Shown here: positions 1-6,820 of the stretch, one piece after another
How positions within the stretch are numbered: position 1 is the first letter of the stretch
Layout: the number at the start of each line of letters is the position of its first letter
DNA from: Scytonema sp. UIC 10036
GTDB lineage: Bacteria; Cyanobacteriota; Cyanobacteriia; Cyanobacteriales; Nostocaceae
NCBI RefSeq assembly: GCF_009725235.1
Contig: NZ_WJFC01000314.1
Coordinates: 1-10,942 of the forward strand
DNA: 10,942 nt
Direction of reading: 5' to 3'
Notes under the pieces: model-generated
The model's database searches: none
Told to the model about the DNA's origin: nothing
What the model saw: the letters and a program-made list of their open reading frames with translations, nothing else
Translations under genes and position numbers: made by a program

Positions 1-28
1 GGTAGGGGGTAGGGGTTAGGGGTTAGGG
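1..28 (+). repeat. G-rich heptamer array (STRR), 4 units
   Basis: Four consecutive 7-bp units, two GGTAGGG and two GTTAGGG, open the window and may continue to the left. The G-runs at 5-9, 12-15, 19-22 and 26-28 are separated by loops of two or three bases, which fits the simple intramolecular G-quadruplex pattern on the + strand. Heptamer STRR arrays are known in heterocystous cyanobacteria. Any structural or regulatory role here is inference. Confidence 0.8.
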
Positions 29-55
29 AAAGACACAGACTTAATCTCCACTCTC

Positions 56-104
56 CATTCCCCATTCCCCATTCATAATTCATCATTCATAATTCATCAT
101 TCAT
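56..104 (+). repeat. Heptamer array abutting the RND start codon, 7 units
   Basis: Seven 7-bp units run without a gap: two CATTCCC, then CATTCAT and AATTCAT alternating. The last unit ends at 104 and the RND gene's ATG begins at 105. The array therefore occupies the position where a Shine-Dalgarno sequence would lie, and none is visible there. Confidence 0.85.
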
Positions 105-3100
105 ATGTTTACTCTTTTTTACCGCAACCGCCAACTTCTATTTCTCACCTTGACACTCATTGTTGTCTGGGGACTTTCTTCTTTCTTTTCGCTTCCCCGT
201 TTAGAAGATCCGGAAATTACTCAACGTTTTGCGACTGTCACAACCTTTTTTCCTGGAGCGAGTGCTGAACGGGTCGAAACGTTAGTGACTGAGCCCATAG
301 AGCAAGAGCTATCTGAGATTGAAGAAATAAATACCTTAGAATCGCGGTCTGATACTGGAATTTCAAGTGTTACGATAAACATTAAAGAAACTATCAAAGA
401 TGTTGATAAAGTTTGGGCAAAAATTCGCAGTCAGATTAATGATGTGGTTCCGCAACTACCACCAGGAGCATCACAGCCAAAGTATGAAGACTTAGAAGTC
501 AAGGCAAATGCTTTAATTGTTGGTTTAACTTGGGAAAAAAATATCCCTGCTAATTATGCAGTTCTACGCAGGTGGGCAGAAACTTTAGAAGATAGAATCC
601 GATCGCTGAACGGTACTGACAAAGTCACACTCTCTGGCGATCCAGACGAAGAAATCAGAGTTGAAATCAAGACTGCTGATTTGGCAAGGATAGGATTAAC
701 CGCCGAACAATTATCCCAGCAGATTCAGGCGAGTGATGCGAAAGTCAGCGCCGGACAACTTCGCAGTAAAACTGATGAACTGTTGTTTGAAGTTGCGGGA
801 GAATTGGACTCTCTCGATCGCATTCGCAATATTCCTATTCGTACAACGACTTCAGGACAAGTCACGCGTTTGAGTGATATTGCCCAAGTCAGTAAAGGTA
901 TTGTTGAACCAGCAAATAGTTTGGCATTTGTGTCTGGAAAACCGGGTGTTGTTGTTGCCGCTACGGTTGAGTCAGCAATGCGAGTGGATCTTTGGGCTCA
1001 GTCAGCACATCAAGTTCTCGAAAAATTCCAATCTGAACTTCCTAGTGGTATTGGTGTCAAAATCATTCTTGACCAAAGTCATTATGTACAAACCCGTATT
1101 GGAGGAGTCATTCAGGAATTAATCACAGGTTCGTTGTTAGCACTGTTCGTGATTCTATTTCTCATGGGTTGGAAGTCTGCTTTAGTTGTGAGTGCCACTT
1201 TGCCGGTGACCACTCTGTTTGTGTTTGGAGGTATGAGTGTTTTGGGCGTTCCCTTGCATCAGATATCGATGACAGGATTGATTATCGCCATTGGGTTATT
1301 AATTGATAATGCGATTTGCATGACAGATGAGATGCAAACTCGACTGCATAAAGGCATGACAGTAGAGGAAGCTATTGTTGACAGTGTGAGTCACATGGGT
1401 GTTCCTCTACTGAGTTCAACCATAACAACCGTATTAATTTTCTTACCAATTGCTCTAGCCCCTGGTGGTACAGGAGAATTCACGAGTACCATTGGAGTGA
1501 ACGCAATTCTAGGACTGATCGGTTCGCTTTTGATTTCACTGACTATTCTACCTGTATTGTTAGGTTTACTACATCAGCGGACACGCAACCTCAGAATCCC
1601 AACTTGGCTGGAAGAAGGAATTTCCCATCCTCTCTTGACCCGAATTTATCGATGGACCTTGCGGAAAACATTCAGCAGACCCATGATTGCAGTTAGTCTG
1701 GCTCTCATTTTGCCAGTCACTGGGTTTACGCTCAGTTCCGATCTCAAGCAGCAATTCTTTCCTTCCGCAGGTCGAGACCAATTCTATATAGAATTTGAAT
1801 TTCCCAATCAAACGGCTTTAAGTCAGACGCAAGCGCAAGTTCTAAAAGCACGGGATTTAATCCTCAAGCATTCTCATATTGCTGATGTCCACATGCTTGT
1901 AGGAGAAACCATCCCAACCTTCTACTATAATGTTATTGGTAGGCGGGAAAATGCCGCCAACTATGCCCAAGCACTGGTGCAACTGCAACCAAATGTTCTA
2001 CCAGGTTCAACTATTAATACATTGCAAAACGAGTTGGATCGAGCATTACCCAACGCCCAAATCCTTGTACGACAACTCGAGCAAGGACCTGGGGTGGATG
2101 CACCTGTTGAAATTCGTTTATATGGACCGGATTTAGAAAAACTTCGGGAACTTGGGAACGAGATTCGAGGAGAACTCGCCGAGATTCCAGATGTGATTCA
2201 TACCCGTGCTAGCTTAACAGAAGCTCAACCTAAATTAGAAGTTCAAGTTGATGAAGAACAAGCACGATTGGCGGGGCTTGACCGGAGTGCGATCGCTCGC
2301 CAGTTAGACACAAACCTTGAAGGGGTCACTGGAGGTTCTGTACTCGAAGCAACAGAAGAATTACCTGTGCGAGTGCGGGTGTCTGACGCTAACCGTGGGA
2401 ACTTAGACCAAATTGCTACCCTTGATTTATTGCCTAACAGAGCCTCATCTACAGAAAACAACCAGACTATTCCCCTCGCATCTGTTGGTAAAATTCAACT
2501 GGTTCCAGATTTAGCAGTAATTCCCCGACGCAACGGACAACGTGTTAATATTGTTCAAGGTTTTATCAAAGCTGGAACGCTACCTTCCATCGTTGTCTCC
2601 GAGTTTCAAAAGCGGTTGCTTTCAGGAAAGATAAAGTTTCCTCCTGGCTACTCCTTCGAGTTTGGTGGAGAAGCTGAAGAACGCGGGACTGCGGTCGTGA
2701 ATTTGTTATCCACTGTCGGAGTCTTGGGAATCCTAATGACAGCGACACTGGTTCTAACTTTTAACTCGTTTGCTCTGGCTGGAAGTATCGCCATCATCGC
2801 TTTACTTTCCGTAGGGTTAGGGCTATTAGCTCTATGGATATCTGGCTACCCCTTTGGTTTTACAGCAATCCTTGGCACTATTGGACTTATCGGTATTGCG
2901 GTTAATGAAGCGACTGTTGTTTTAGCAGCTTTGCAGGCTGACCCTCAAGCGAGTTTGGGCGACCCTAAAGCCGTACAAGAAGTTGTTCTTCACTCTACCC
3001 GTCATATGATTGCTACAACCGTCACTGATACGGCTGGCTTTACACCTCTTTTATTTGACCCAACAGGTTTCTGGAATCCTCTGGCAATTGTTATTGCTGG

Positions 3101-3227
3101 TGGTTTGTTGGGTGTCACGGTTCTATCGCTTTACTTCGTCCCCTCAGTATACCTGCTCTTAAGACGCAGAAAACGATTTGCCCAAACCCATTCTCGCAAA
3201 ATCAACAACTTAAAAACAGTGCATTAA
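105..3227 (+). CDS. RND family efflux transporter, permease subunit (AcrB/HAE-like)
   Basis: This is an inner-membrane, proton-driven RND pump subunit that would work with a periplasmic adaptor and an outer-membrane channel. The substrate cannot be told from sequence. At 1040 residues it has the usual RND length and duplicated layout: TM1 near residues 10-30, a large periplasmic loop, a TM2-TM6 bundle near 335-490, TM7 near 525-545, a second periplasmic loop, and TM8-TM12 near 865-1025. The TM4 relay motif reads LLIDNAI, with D401 at the AcrB D407 position and N402 where AcrB has D408. In TM10 the motif is GIAVNEA, with N934 where AcrB has K940, so the relay differs from AcrB, although VDNAI-type variants are common in other RND branches. 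No HlyD/MFP adaptor gene is visible; it may lie left of the window. The ATG at 105 is the first in frame and has no ribosome binding site, because a heptamer array ends at base 104. Confidence 0.93.
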   Translation: MFTLFYRNRQLLFLTLTLIVVWGLSSFFSLPRLEDPEITQRFATVTTFFPGASAERVETLVTEPIEQELSEIEEINTLESRSDTGISSVTINIKETIKDVDKVWAKIRSQINDVVPQLPPGASQPKYEDLEVKANALIVGLTWEKNIPANYAVLRRWAETLEDRIRSLNGTDKVTLSGDPDEEIRVEIKTADLARIGLTAEQLSQQIQASDAKVSAGQLRSKTDELLFEVAGELDSLDRIRNIPIRTTTSGQVTRLSDIAQVSKGIVEPANSLAFVSGKPGVVVAATVESAMRVDLWAQSAHQVLEKFQSELPSGIGVKIILDQSHYVQTRIGGVIQELITGSLLALFVILFLMGWKSALVVSATLPVTTLFVFGGMSVLGVPLHQISMTGLIIAIGLLIDNAICMTDEMQTRLHKGMTVEEAIVDSVSHMGVPLLSSTITTVLIFLPIALAPGGTGEFTSTIGVNAILGLIGSLLISLTILPVLLGLLHQRTRNLRIPTWLEEGISHPLLTRIYRWTLRKTFSRPMIAVSLALILPVTGFTLSSDLKQQFFPSAGRDQFYIEFEFPNQTALSQTQAQVLKARDLILKHSHIADVHMLVGETIPTFYYNVIGRRENAANYAQALVQLQPNVLPGSTINTLQNELDRALPNAQILVRQLEQGPGVDAPVEIRLYGPDLEKLRELGNEIRGELAEIPDVIHTRASLTEAQPKLEVQVDEEQARLAGLDRSAIARQLDTNLEGVTGGSVLEATEELPVRVRVSDANRGNLDQIATLDLLPNRASSTENNQTIPLASVGKIQLVPDLAVIPRRNGQRVNIVQGFIKAGTLPSIVVSEFQKRLLSGKIKFPPGYSFEFGGEAEERGTAVVNLLSTVGVLGILMTATLVLTFNSFALAGSIAIIALLSVGLGLLALWISGYPFGFTAILGTIGLIGIAVNEATVVLAALQADPQASLGDPKAVQEVVLHSTRHMIATTVTDTAGFTPLLFDPTGFWNPLAIVIAGGLLGVTVLSLYFVPSVYLLLRRRKRFAQTHSRKINNLKTVH

Positions 3228-3244
3228 CGTGAGGTCATCTTTTT

Positions 3245-3360
3245 TCTCTGCGCTCTCTGTACCTCTGCGGTTTAAAAGTAATTTATTTAACTACAGAGAC
3301 GCAGAGAGAAGTTGCGTGCGGGGGTTCCCCCCGTTGAGCAAACTTCGGAAGTACGCAGAG
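3245..3360. repeat. Nested palindromic interspersed repeats
   Basis: An outer inverted repeat pairs TCTCTGCGCTCTCTGTA (3245-3261) with TACAGAGACGCAGAGA (3292-3307), with one bulged base. Inside the following CGCAGAG-rich sequence sits a second hairpin: GAAGTT at 3308-3313 pairs with AACTTC at 3341-3346, and within it GGGGG (3320-3324) faces CCCCCC (3327-3332). CAGAG/CGCAGAG sequence continues after the hairpin, which suggests one small palindrome inserted in another. The repeats lie between two convergent genes. They have no T-tract and so are not a typical intrinsic terminator. Confidence 0.6.
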
Positions 3361-3376
3361 GTAAGAGGTGAGGGAG

Positions 3377-4231
3377 CTATACCCTCTCGGATAAAACTTT
3401 TTCTGCATCCTGACAAAGAATCTCATGATATTGACCGTTGCTGGCGAGTAACCCTCCCCACTGATTTACATCACCCGTGTTGTACTGTAGTGGGGAACCG
3501 TCAAAATGAGTGTACTTTCCACCCGCTTCTGTCAAAATCAGTTCTGGGGCGGCTATATCCCAATCTTTTGGTGCAGACTTACCAGATAGTGAAATGTAAA
3601 CATCTGCTCGTTGTTCTACAATTGTAGCAATTTTACATCCCACACTGCCTACAGCTTTTTGATTTTGACAGGGTAATTGTTGCAGCAGATAATCAAGTTT
3701 TTCATTGCGGTGAGAACGACTGACAACGACTGTTAAGTCTTCAAGGCGTTCCCGTGATGATACCTGTAAGGGTAAAGTTTGTCCATCGCGTGTTTCTGCA
3801 AAGGCACCACTGTCTTTTATGGCATAGTATAGCTTTTCTAATTCCGGTACAGCAACCACAGCTAGCACTGGGCGTGTTTCTTTCACTAGGGCAATGTGAA
3901 TGGCATACTCACCAGTTTTTTCAATAAAGTCTCGCGTCCCATCTAAAGGATCGATAATCCAAGCCCATTCCTGTTTTGCTTGTTCGGTTGTGTATGTTTC
4001 TTCACTGATGTAAGCAAAATCTTCAGTGCCTAAAGCTGCTTGTAGTTTCTCTAATATGTAGTGATTGACAGCTACATCTGCTACTGTTACGGGTTCATTC
4101 TGCTTGTACTGTACTTCTAAATTGCGATCGCCTGTTTGATGGTAGTAAGACCGCAGTATATCTGCTGCTTCCCAACCGATAGAACGAGCTACAGTCAGTA
4201 TTTCTTGTAAGTCTTTCATCAGTTCCCGCAT
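3377..4231 (-). CDS. cysQ: CysQ-like 3'(2'),5'-bisphosphate nucleotidase / inositol monophosphatase family
   Basis: This is a Mg-dependent, Li-sensitive-type phosphatase, probably hydrolysing 3'-phosphoadenosine 5'-phosphate (or PAPS) from sulfur metabolism in the cytoplasm. The family signatures are clear: tandem Glu77-Glu78 (ISEET), DPLDGT with D94, D97, G98 and T99 as metal and phosphate ligands, and the C-terminal WDIAAPELILTEAGG beginning at W224-D225. At 284 residues it is a normal length for the family. The start is ambiguous. The first ATG is at 4231, but a second ATG four codons in (4219) is preceded by CGGGAACTG, a better ribosome-binding context, and gives an N-terminus beginning MKDLQEIL. 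The gene converges on the RND gene, with repeat-rich sequence between their ends. Family assignment is secure. CysQ substrate rather than inositol phosphate is inferred from the overall resemblance, so the symbol is tentative. Confidence 0.85.
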   Translation of the reverse strand: MRELMKDLQEILTVARSIGWEAADILRSYYHQTGDRNLEVQYKQNEPVTVADVAVNHYILEKLQAALGTEDFAYISEETYTTEQAKQEWAWIIDPLDGTRDFIEKTGEYAIHIALVKETRPVLAVVAVPELEKLYYAIKDSGAFAETRDGQTLPLQVSSRERLEDLTVVVSRSHRNEKLDYLLQQLPCQNQKAVGSVGCKIATIVEQRADVYISLSGKSAPKDWDIAAPELILTEAGGKYTHFDGSPLQYNTGDVNQWGGLLASNGQYHEILCQDAEKVLSERV

Positions 4232-4315
4232 TTTTTTACATAATAAACATTTTACACAACCTGGTAGAGTTCGTATGCAAGAGGATGGTAATTTGGTACT
4301 TGGGAAGCATTTTTA

Positions 4316-5011
4316 CTGAAACGAGAAGCATTTATTTTTGCATTTACTCTTCAACAAGCATTTATCAAATTATGTGCGATTGCGCTCGGAGTTAGCAGTT
4401 CGCCAGCAGAAGCTTTCCAATTTTTTAGCGATCGCAATGCATGGGAAGCAGCCTTAGGTATACCCACTGAAACCCTAAATTTTGGTGAATTGAGAACTTT
4501 TTCACAGAACACAGTATTTTCTAACGGAGTGTCTGCTACGGTTAATGTTATCAATGGTACAGGAAGCGCCAGTGATACAACCATTGGTGCTATTTTTGTA
4601 CCTCCTGTTATGCCCCCAGGTTCAGTTCGTGGCAGTGTTAATGTTAGCTTACCTTCTGCTGTCAATGCTCTTGGATTTGATGCATCGGTTGGACCTGTCA
4701 ACAGAGGAATTTTTACAAATTTTATTTCTGAAACTGATTCGCTTGGTAGACCAGAGCTACTCGTTACCCCTGCTTTTACTGGAGTCATCGCCGATCCTGG
4801 CGATCCACTCCTCACTGGTTTTACTATCAGTAGTAATAGTGCGGGAACTGGATTCTTTAATGCTAGCAATATCAGCGTTCCTGTTCGCACTTCTGTTCCG
4901 GAAAGCTCTTCCATTAATAGTTTATTAGTAGCTGTTGTCACCTTTGGATTAGGCACAGTATTTTTTCATAAACAAAAGCAACGCAAATTAACAATTGTTG
5001 TACAGGAGTAA
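4316..5011 (+). CDS. PEP-CTERM-type exported protein; non-ATG (CTG) or lost start
   Basis: An exported protein of unknown function, about 231 residues if it starts at CTG 4316. The frame is open from 4292. From 4316 it reads (M)KREAFIFAFTLQQAFIKLC, then AIALGVSSSPAEA: a basic start, a hydrophobic core and a signal-peptidase site after A33, followed by FQFFSDRNAWEAALG, typical of secreted cyanobacterial PEP-CTERM proteins. The C-terminus has VPESSS at about 194-199, a hydrophobic helix (about 201-217) and the basic KQKQRK cluster, the tripartite exosortase sorting signal. The mature part is rich in G, S, T and V. No ATG, GTG or TTG exists between 4292 and the signal-peptide core. The first TTG (4490) would remove the signal peptide. 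GGGAAG at 4302-4307, eight bases before the CTG, is a possible weak ribosome binding site. The alternative is a gene whose ATG has decayed. It is convergent with another PEP-CTERM-like gene. Confidence 0.72.
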   Translation: MKREAFIFAFTLQQAFIKLCAIALGVSSSPAEAFQFFSDRNAWEAALGIPTETLNFGELRTFSQNTVFSNGVSATVNVINGTGSASDTTIGAIFVPPVMPPGSVRGSVNVSLPSAVNALGFDASVGPVNRGIFTNFISETDSLGRPELLVTPAFTGVIADPGDPLLTGFTISSNSAGTGFFNASNISVPVRTSVPESSSINSLLVAVVTFGLGTVFFHKQKQRKLTIVVQE

Positions 5012-5013
5012 GT

Positions 5014-5035
5014 TCAAGGCGATCGCCTCCCTTGA
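5014..5035 (+). terminator. Possible weak hairpin terminator after the PEP-CTERM gene
   Basis: TCAAGG (5014-5019) pairs with CCTTGA (5030-5035) around a loop containing a HIP1 octamer, beginning 3 bases after the stop codon. There is no T-tract, so it may only be a 3' stem-loop or a chance pairing. Confidence 0.3.
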
Positions 5036-5125
5036 GTATTTCGCTCGAAGCAGTAGAAGGCGAAAAGCACACTGAGCGATCGCTAATATCCAAATGGATT
5101 TGAAATTTAATTGTTTCCACTTAAT

Positions 5126-5710
5126 TCAAAGAGATGCACTTTGTTGTACATGGCGCTGAAACTGTCTGCTTTTTTGTTTACACTTGTACATTGAAACTGC
5201 GCCAAAAATGGCAAAAGCTAACAAGCCTAGTAGAGAAGATTTTTCAGGCACGCGACGTAGAATGAGGGTTCCCGCATTGATAGAGATATTACCACCACTC
5301 GTTCCTGACACAGAATAAGAAGGTGTCAGCAAAATAGGGACAGCATTAATGGAGATATTACCACCATTAGTATTAAGTACAGAATCAACAGGCGTTAGGG
5401 AGATATTACCACCATTAGTACTAAGTACAGAATCAACAGGCGTTAGGGAGATAGAGCCATTATTAACAGAAATGTTACCACCACTCGTTATCAGTACAAC
5501 ATTAGTCGGAGATCTGAGGGAGATAGAGCCACTATTATCGGAGACAGTCGCGATCGCTCTTGGTACTATGTCAGGATTAATAACCAGTGCTGTGAGTGTT
5601 CCCCCAGTTTGAGCCAAAGCATGACTTTCAAGGTAAGCCCATGCTCCTGTAGCAACTAGAAAACTCGTTAACCATAGCAGGCGATGCCAGTTCTTGCAAT
5701 TAGTTATCAT
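5126..5710 (-). CDS. Small exported repeat protein with PEP-CTERM-like tail
   Basis: Unrecognised function, 194 residues. The N-terminus (residues 1-33) is a signal peptide: basic residues K6 and R10, a hydrophobic core LLWLTSFLVATGAWA, and a likely cleavage site after ALA33. The mature region (about 50-150) is built from degenerate GGNIS repeats, including two almost identical 16-residue units, GGNISLTPVDSVLSTN and GGNISLTPVDSVLNTN. GGNISINA-like phrases resemble strands of beta-helical, haemagglutinin-type surface proteins, but this is only suggestive. The C-terminus has VPEKSS (154-159), a hydrophobic helix LLGLLAFAIFGAVSMY and the basic KCKQKSR, an exosortase-type sorting signal. The ATG at 5710 is chosen because it places the signal peptide at the N-terminus; only a weak AACAAG precedes it. 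The gene is 83 bp downstream of the sugar kinase on the same strand, so co-transcription is possible. It converges with the other PEP-CTERM-like gene. Confidence 0.75.
   Translation of the reverse strand: MITNCKNWHRLLWLTSFLVATGAWAYLESHALAQTGGTLTALVINPDIVPRAIATVSDNSGSISLRSPTNVVLITSGGNISVNNGSISLTPVDSVLSTNGGNISLTPVDSVLNTNGGNISINAVPILLTPSYSVSGTSGGNISINAGTLILRRVPEKSSLLGLLAFAIFGAVSMYKCKQKSRQFQRHVQQSASL
5353..5448 (-). repeat. 48-bp in-frame tandem duplication
   Basis: Positions 5353-5400 and 5401-5448 are two adjacent 48-bp copies. By eye they differ at one base (TATTAAG versus TACTAAG on the + strand). Each encodes 16 residues centred on GGNISLTPVDSVL. More diverged partial copies flank them on both sides, so this is the newest step in an internal repeat expansion. 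Confidence 0.9.
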
Positions 5711-5793
5711 CTTGTTGAATGACCTCTGAAAAAGAGATTCGTTGATGACTTATCGCTGATGAAGCGAAGATTTACGCAGAATTTTTTAAAAAG

Positions 5794-6651
5794 TTACAAT
5801 TCCATCCAACGGCGTGTACCAAAGAACTGACATGACAAAGAAGCCACATGAGATGCTTGTTCGAGTGCATCTGTAAAACTTTCCCGCAAAATATAATGAC
5901 AGAAGGCACCGTGAAAAATATCTCCAGCCCCCAGCGTATCAACAGCCCGAACCTTCGGCACATTTAAAACACCTCTTTTGCCATCCATATAGTATTGAAT
6001 GGGGTTTTCTCCATGAGTGATGGCAATGCGGGGAATACCAACTTGAATCAAATAAGCAAGAACTTCTTCCTCACTTTTACATTGGGGAGGATGAAAATTA
6101 GCAGAACAAATAGCGTAATCTACAAAAGGCAAGAGTTGTTCAAATCCCGGTTTCCAACTACCACCATCAATGACAACAGGGATGTTTTTGGCTTTAGCCA
6201 TTTGGGCGATCGCAATTCCAACTGTCATTTGATGTCCGTCTATAAACACAATATCGGTATTTTGTAAAATACCGAAGGAAATAGATTTTTCAGACGCCTG
6301 AGTTTTGACAGCGTTGATGGAAATAACTGCTCGTTCACCAGTAGATTGGGTAACAATGATGGAAGAAACGGGTGGTGGGTTTTGGGTAGTAGAGTCTAGA
6401 TCTATGATTCCTACTTTGTAGTTTGCCAAATCTTCTCTAATGAGTTGTGTCATTGGGTGAGAACCTACAATTCCCAATAGGCTTGCTCCATCACCTAAAT
6501 GACTAAAAGTGACTGCAGCATTCGTTGCAGGTCCTCCTGCAGCAACAGTATAATCACCTGCTACAATTTTCTGGTTATTCTTAGGGGGAGACTCTGCAAG
6601 ATAAATTAAATCCAGAGTCACTAAACCAACGAAGAGTCCGTTAGTGGGCAT
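5794..6651 (-). CDS. PfkB/ribokinase family carbohydrate kinase
   Basis: An ATP-dependent cytoplasmic kinase for a sugar or nucleoside; the substrate cannot be decided from sequence. At 285 residues it is slightly shorter than ribokinase (about 300-310). The N-terminal family motif GGPATNAA is at residues 39-46, with the expected GLVTLDLI strand before it. The C-terminal signature DTLGAGDIFHGAF begins at D238, giving the catalytic base D244 and the GAGD anion hole at 241-244. ITHGE near 210 is the usual strand before the ATP site. The ATG is at 6651. On the upstream side a heptamer array begins only 3 bp from it, and no ribosome binding site is visible. The gene is divergent from rsmI across repeat-only sequence, and a small PEP-CTERM-like gene follows downstream on the same strand. 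Confidence 0.88.
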   Translation of the reverse strand: MPTNGLFVGLVTLDLIYLAESPPKNNQKIVAGDYTVAAGGPATNAAVTFSHLGDGASLLGIVGSHPMTQLIREDLANYKVGIIDLDSTTQNPPPVSSIIVTQSTGERAVISINAVKTQASEKSISFGILQNTDIVFIDGHQMTVGIAIAQMAKAKNIPVVIDGGSWKPGFEQLLPFVDYAICSANFHPPQCKSEEEVLAYLIQVGIPRIAITHGENPIQYYMDGKRGVLNVPKVRAVDTLGAGDIFHGAFCHYILRESFTDALEQASHVASLSCQFFGTRRWMEL

Positions 6652-6654
6652 TTG

Positions 6655-6738
6655 TTAGTTGTTAGTTGTTAGTTGTTAGTGGTTAGTTGTTAGTGGTTAG
6701 TGGTTAGTTGTTAGTGGTTAGTGGTTAGTGGTTAGTTG
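6655..6738 (+). repeat. Heptamer STRR array, 12 units (TTAGTTG/TTAGTGG)
   Basis: Twelve uninterrupted 7-bp units, six TTAGTTG and six TTAGTGG, fill the space immediately upstream of the sugar kinase start codon. The same motif family recurs near 9312-9367 and, inverted, at 9604-9659. Confidence 0.93.
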
Positions 6739-6742
6739 TCCT

Positions 6743-6806
6743 CCTTGTCCCCTTGTCCCCTTGTCCCCTTGTCCCCTTGTCCCCTTGTCCCCTTGTCCCC
6801 TTGTCC
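6743..6806 (+). repeat. Octamer tandem array, 8 units (CCTTGTCC)
   Basis: Eight perfect 8-bp units CCTTGTCC follow the heptamer array after 4 bp and end 14 bp before the rsmI start. The period of 8 rather than 7 sets it apart from the other arrays in the window. All pyrimidines except the one G per unit lie on the + strand. Read in frame, it would add a P-L-V/S-P-C leader to RsmI, which is not native to that family. Confidence 0.93.
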
Positions 6807-6820
6807 CCCAGTCCTCAATT

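Noticed and set aside
1..28. Telomere-like TTAGGGG sequence
   Set aside because: Resembles telomeric repeats only by chance; flanking genes are cyanobacterial and heptamer STRRs recur throughout the window.
3229..3627. Open frame of 132 codons on the + strand
   Set aside because: Its first part translates dispersed repeats and its remainder is antisense to the well-supported CysQ-like gene; no protein family character.
4351..4956. 201-codon - strand open frame
   Set aside because: It is antisense to the PEP-CTERM-like gene, which has a signal peptide and sorting tail on the + strand; the - strand product is low-complexity shadow sequence.
5711..5793. Terminator between the sugar kinase and the repeat protein gene
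   Set aside because: Only weak GCTTCATCAGC-type pairings are visible, without a T-tract; not supportable.
6655..6806. CRISPR-like array
   Set aside because: Units are 7 or 8 bp in direct tandem without spacers; there are no cas genes.
6728..6820. Upstream in-frame ATG for rsmI adding 31 residues
   Set aside because: These codons only translate the CCTTGTCC array; the RsmI family begins at MQTTDPKPGILYIVG.
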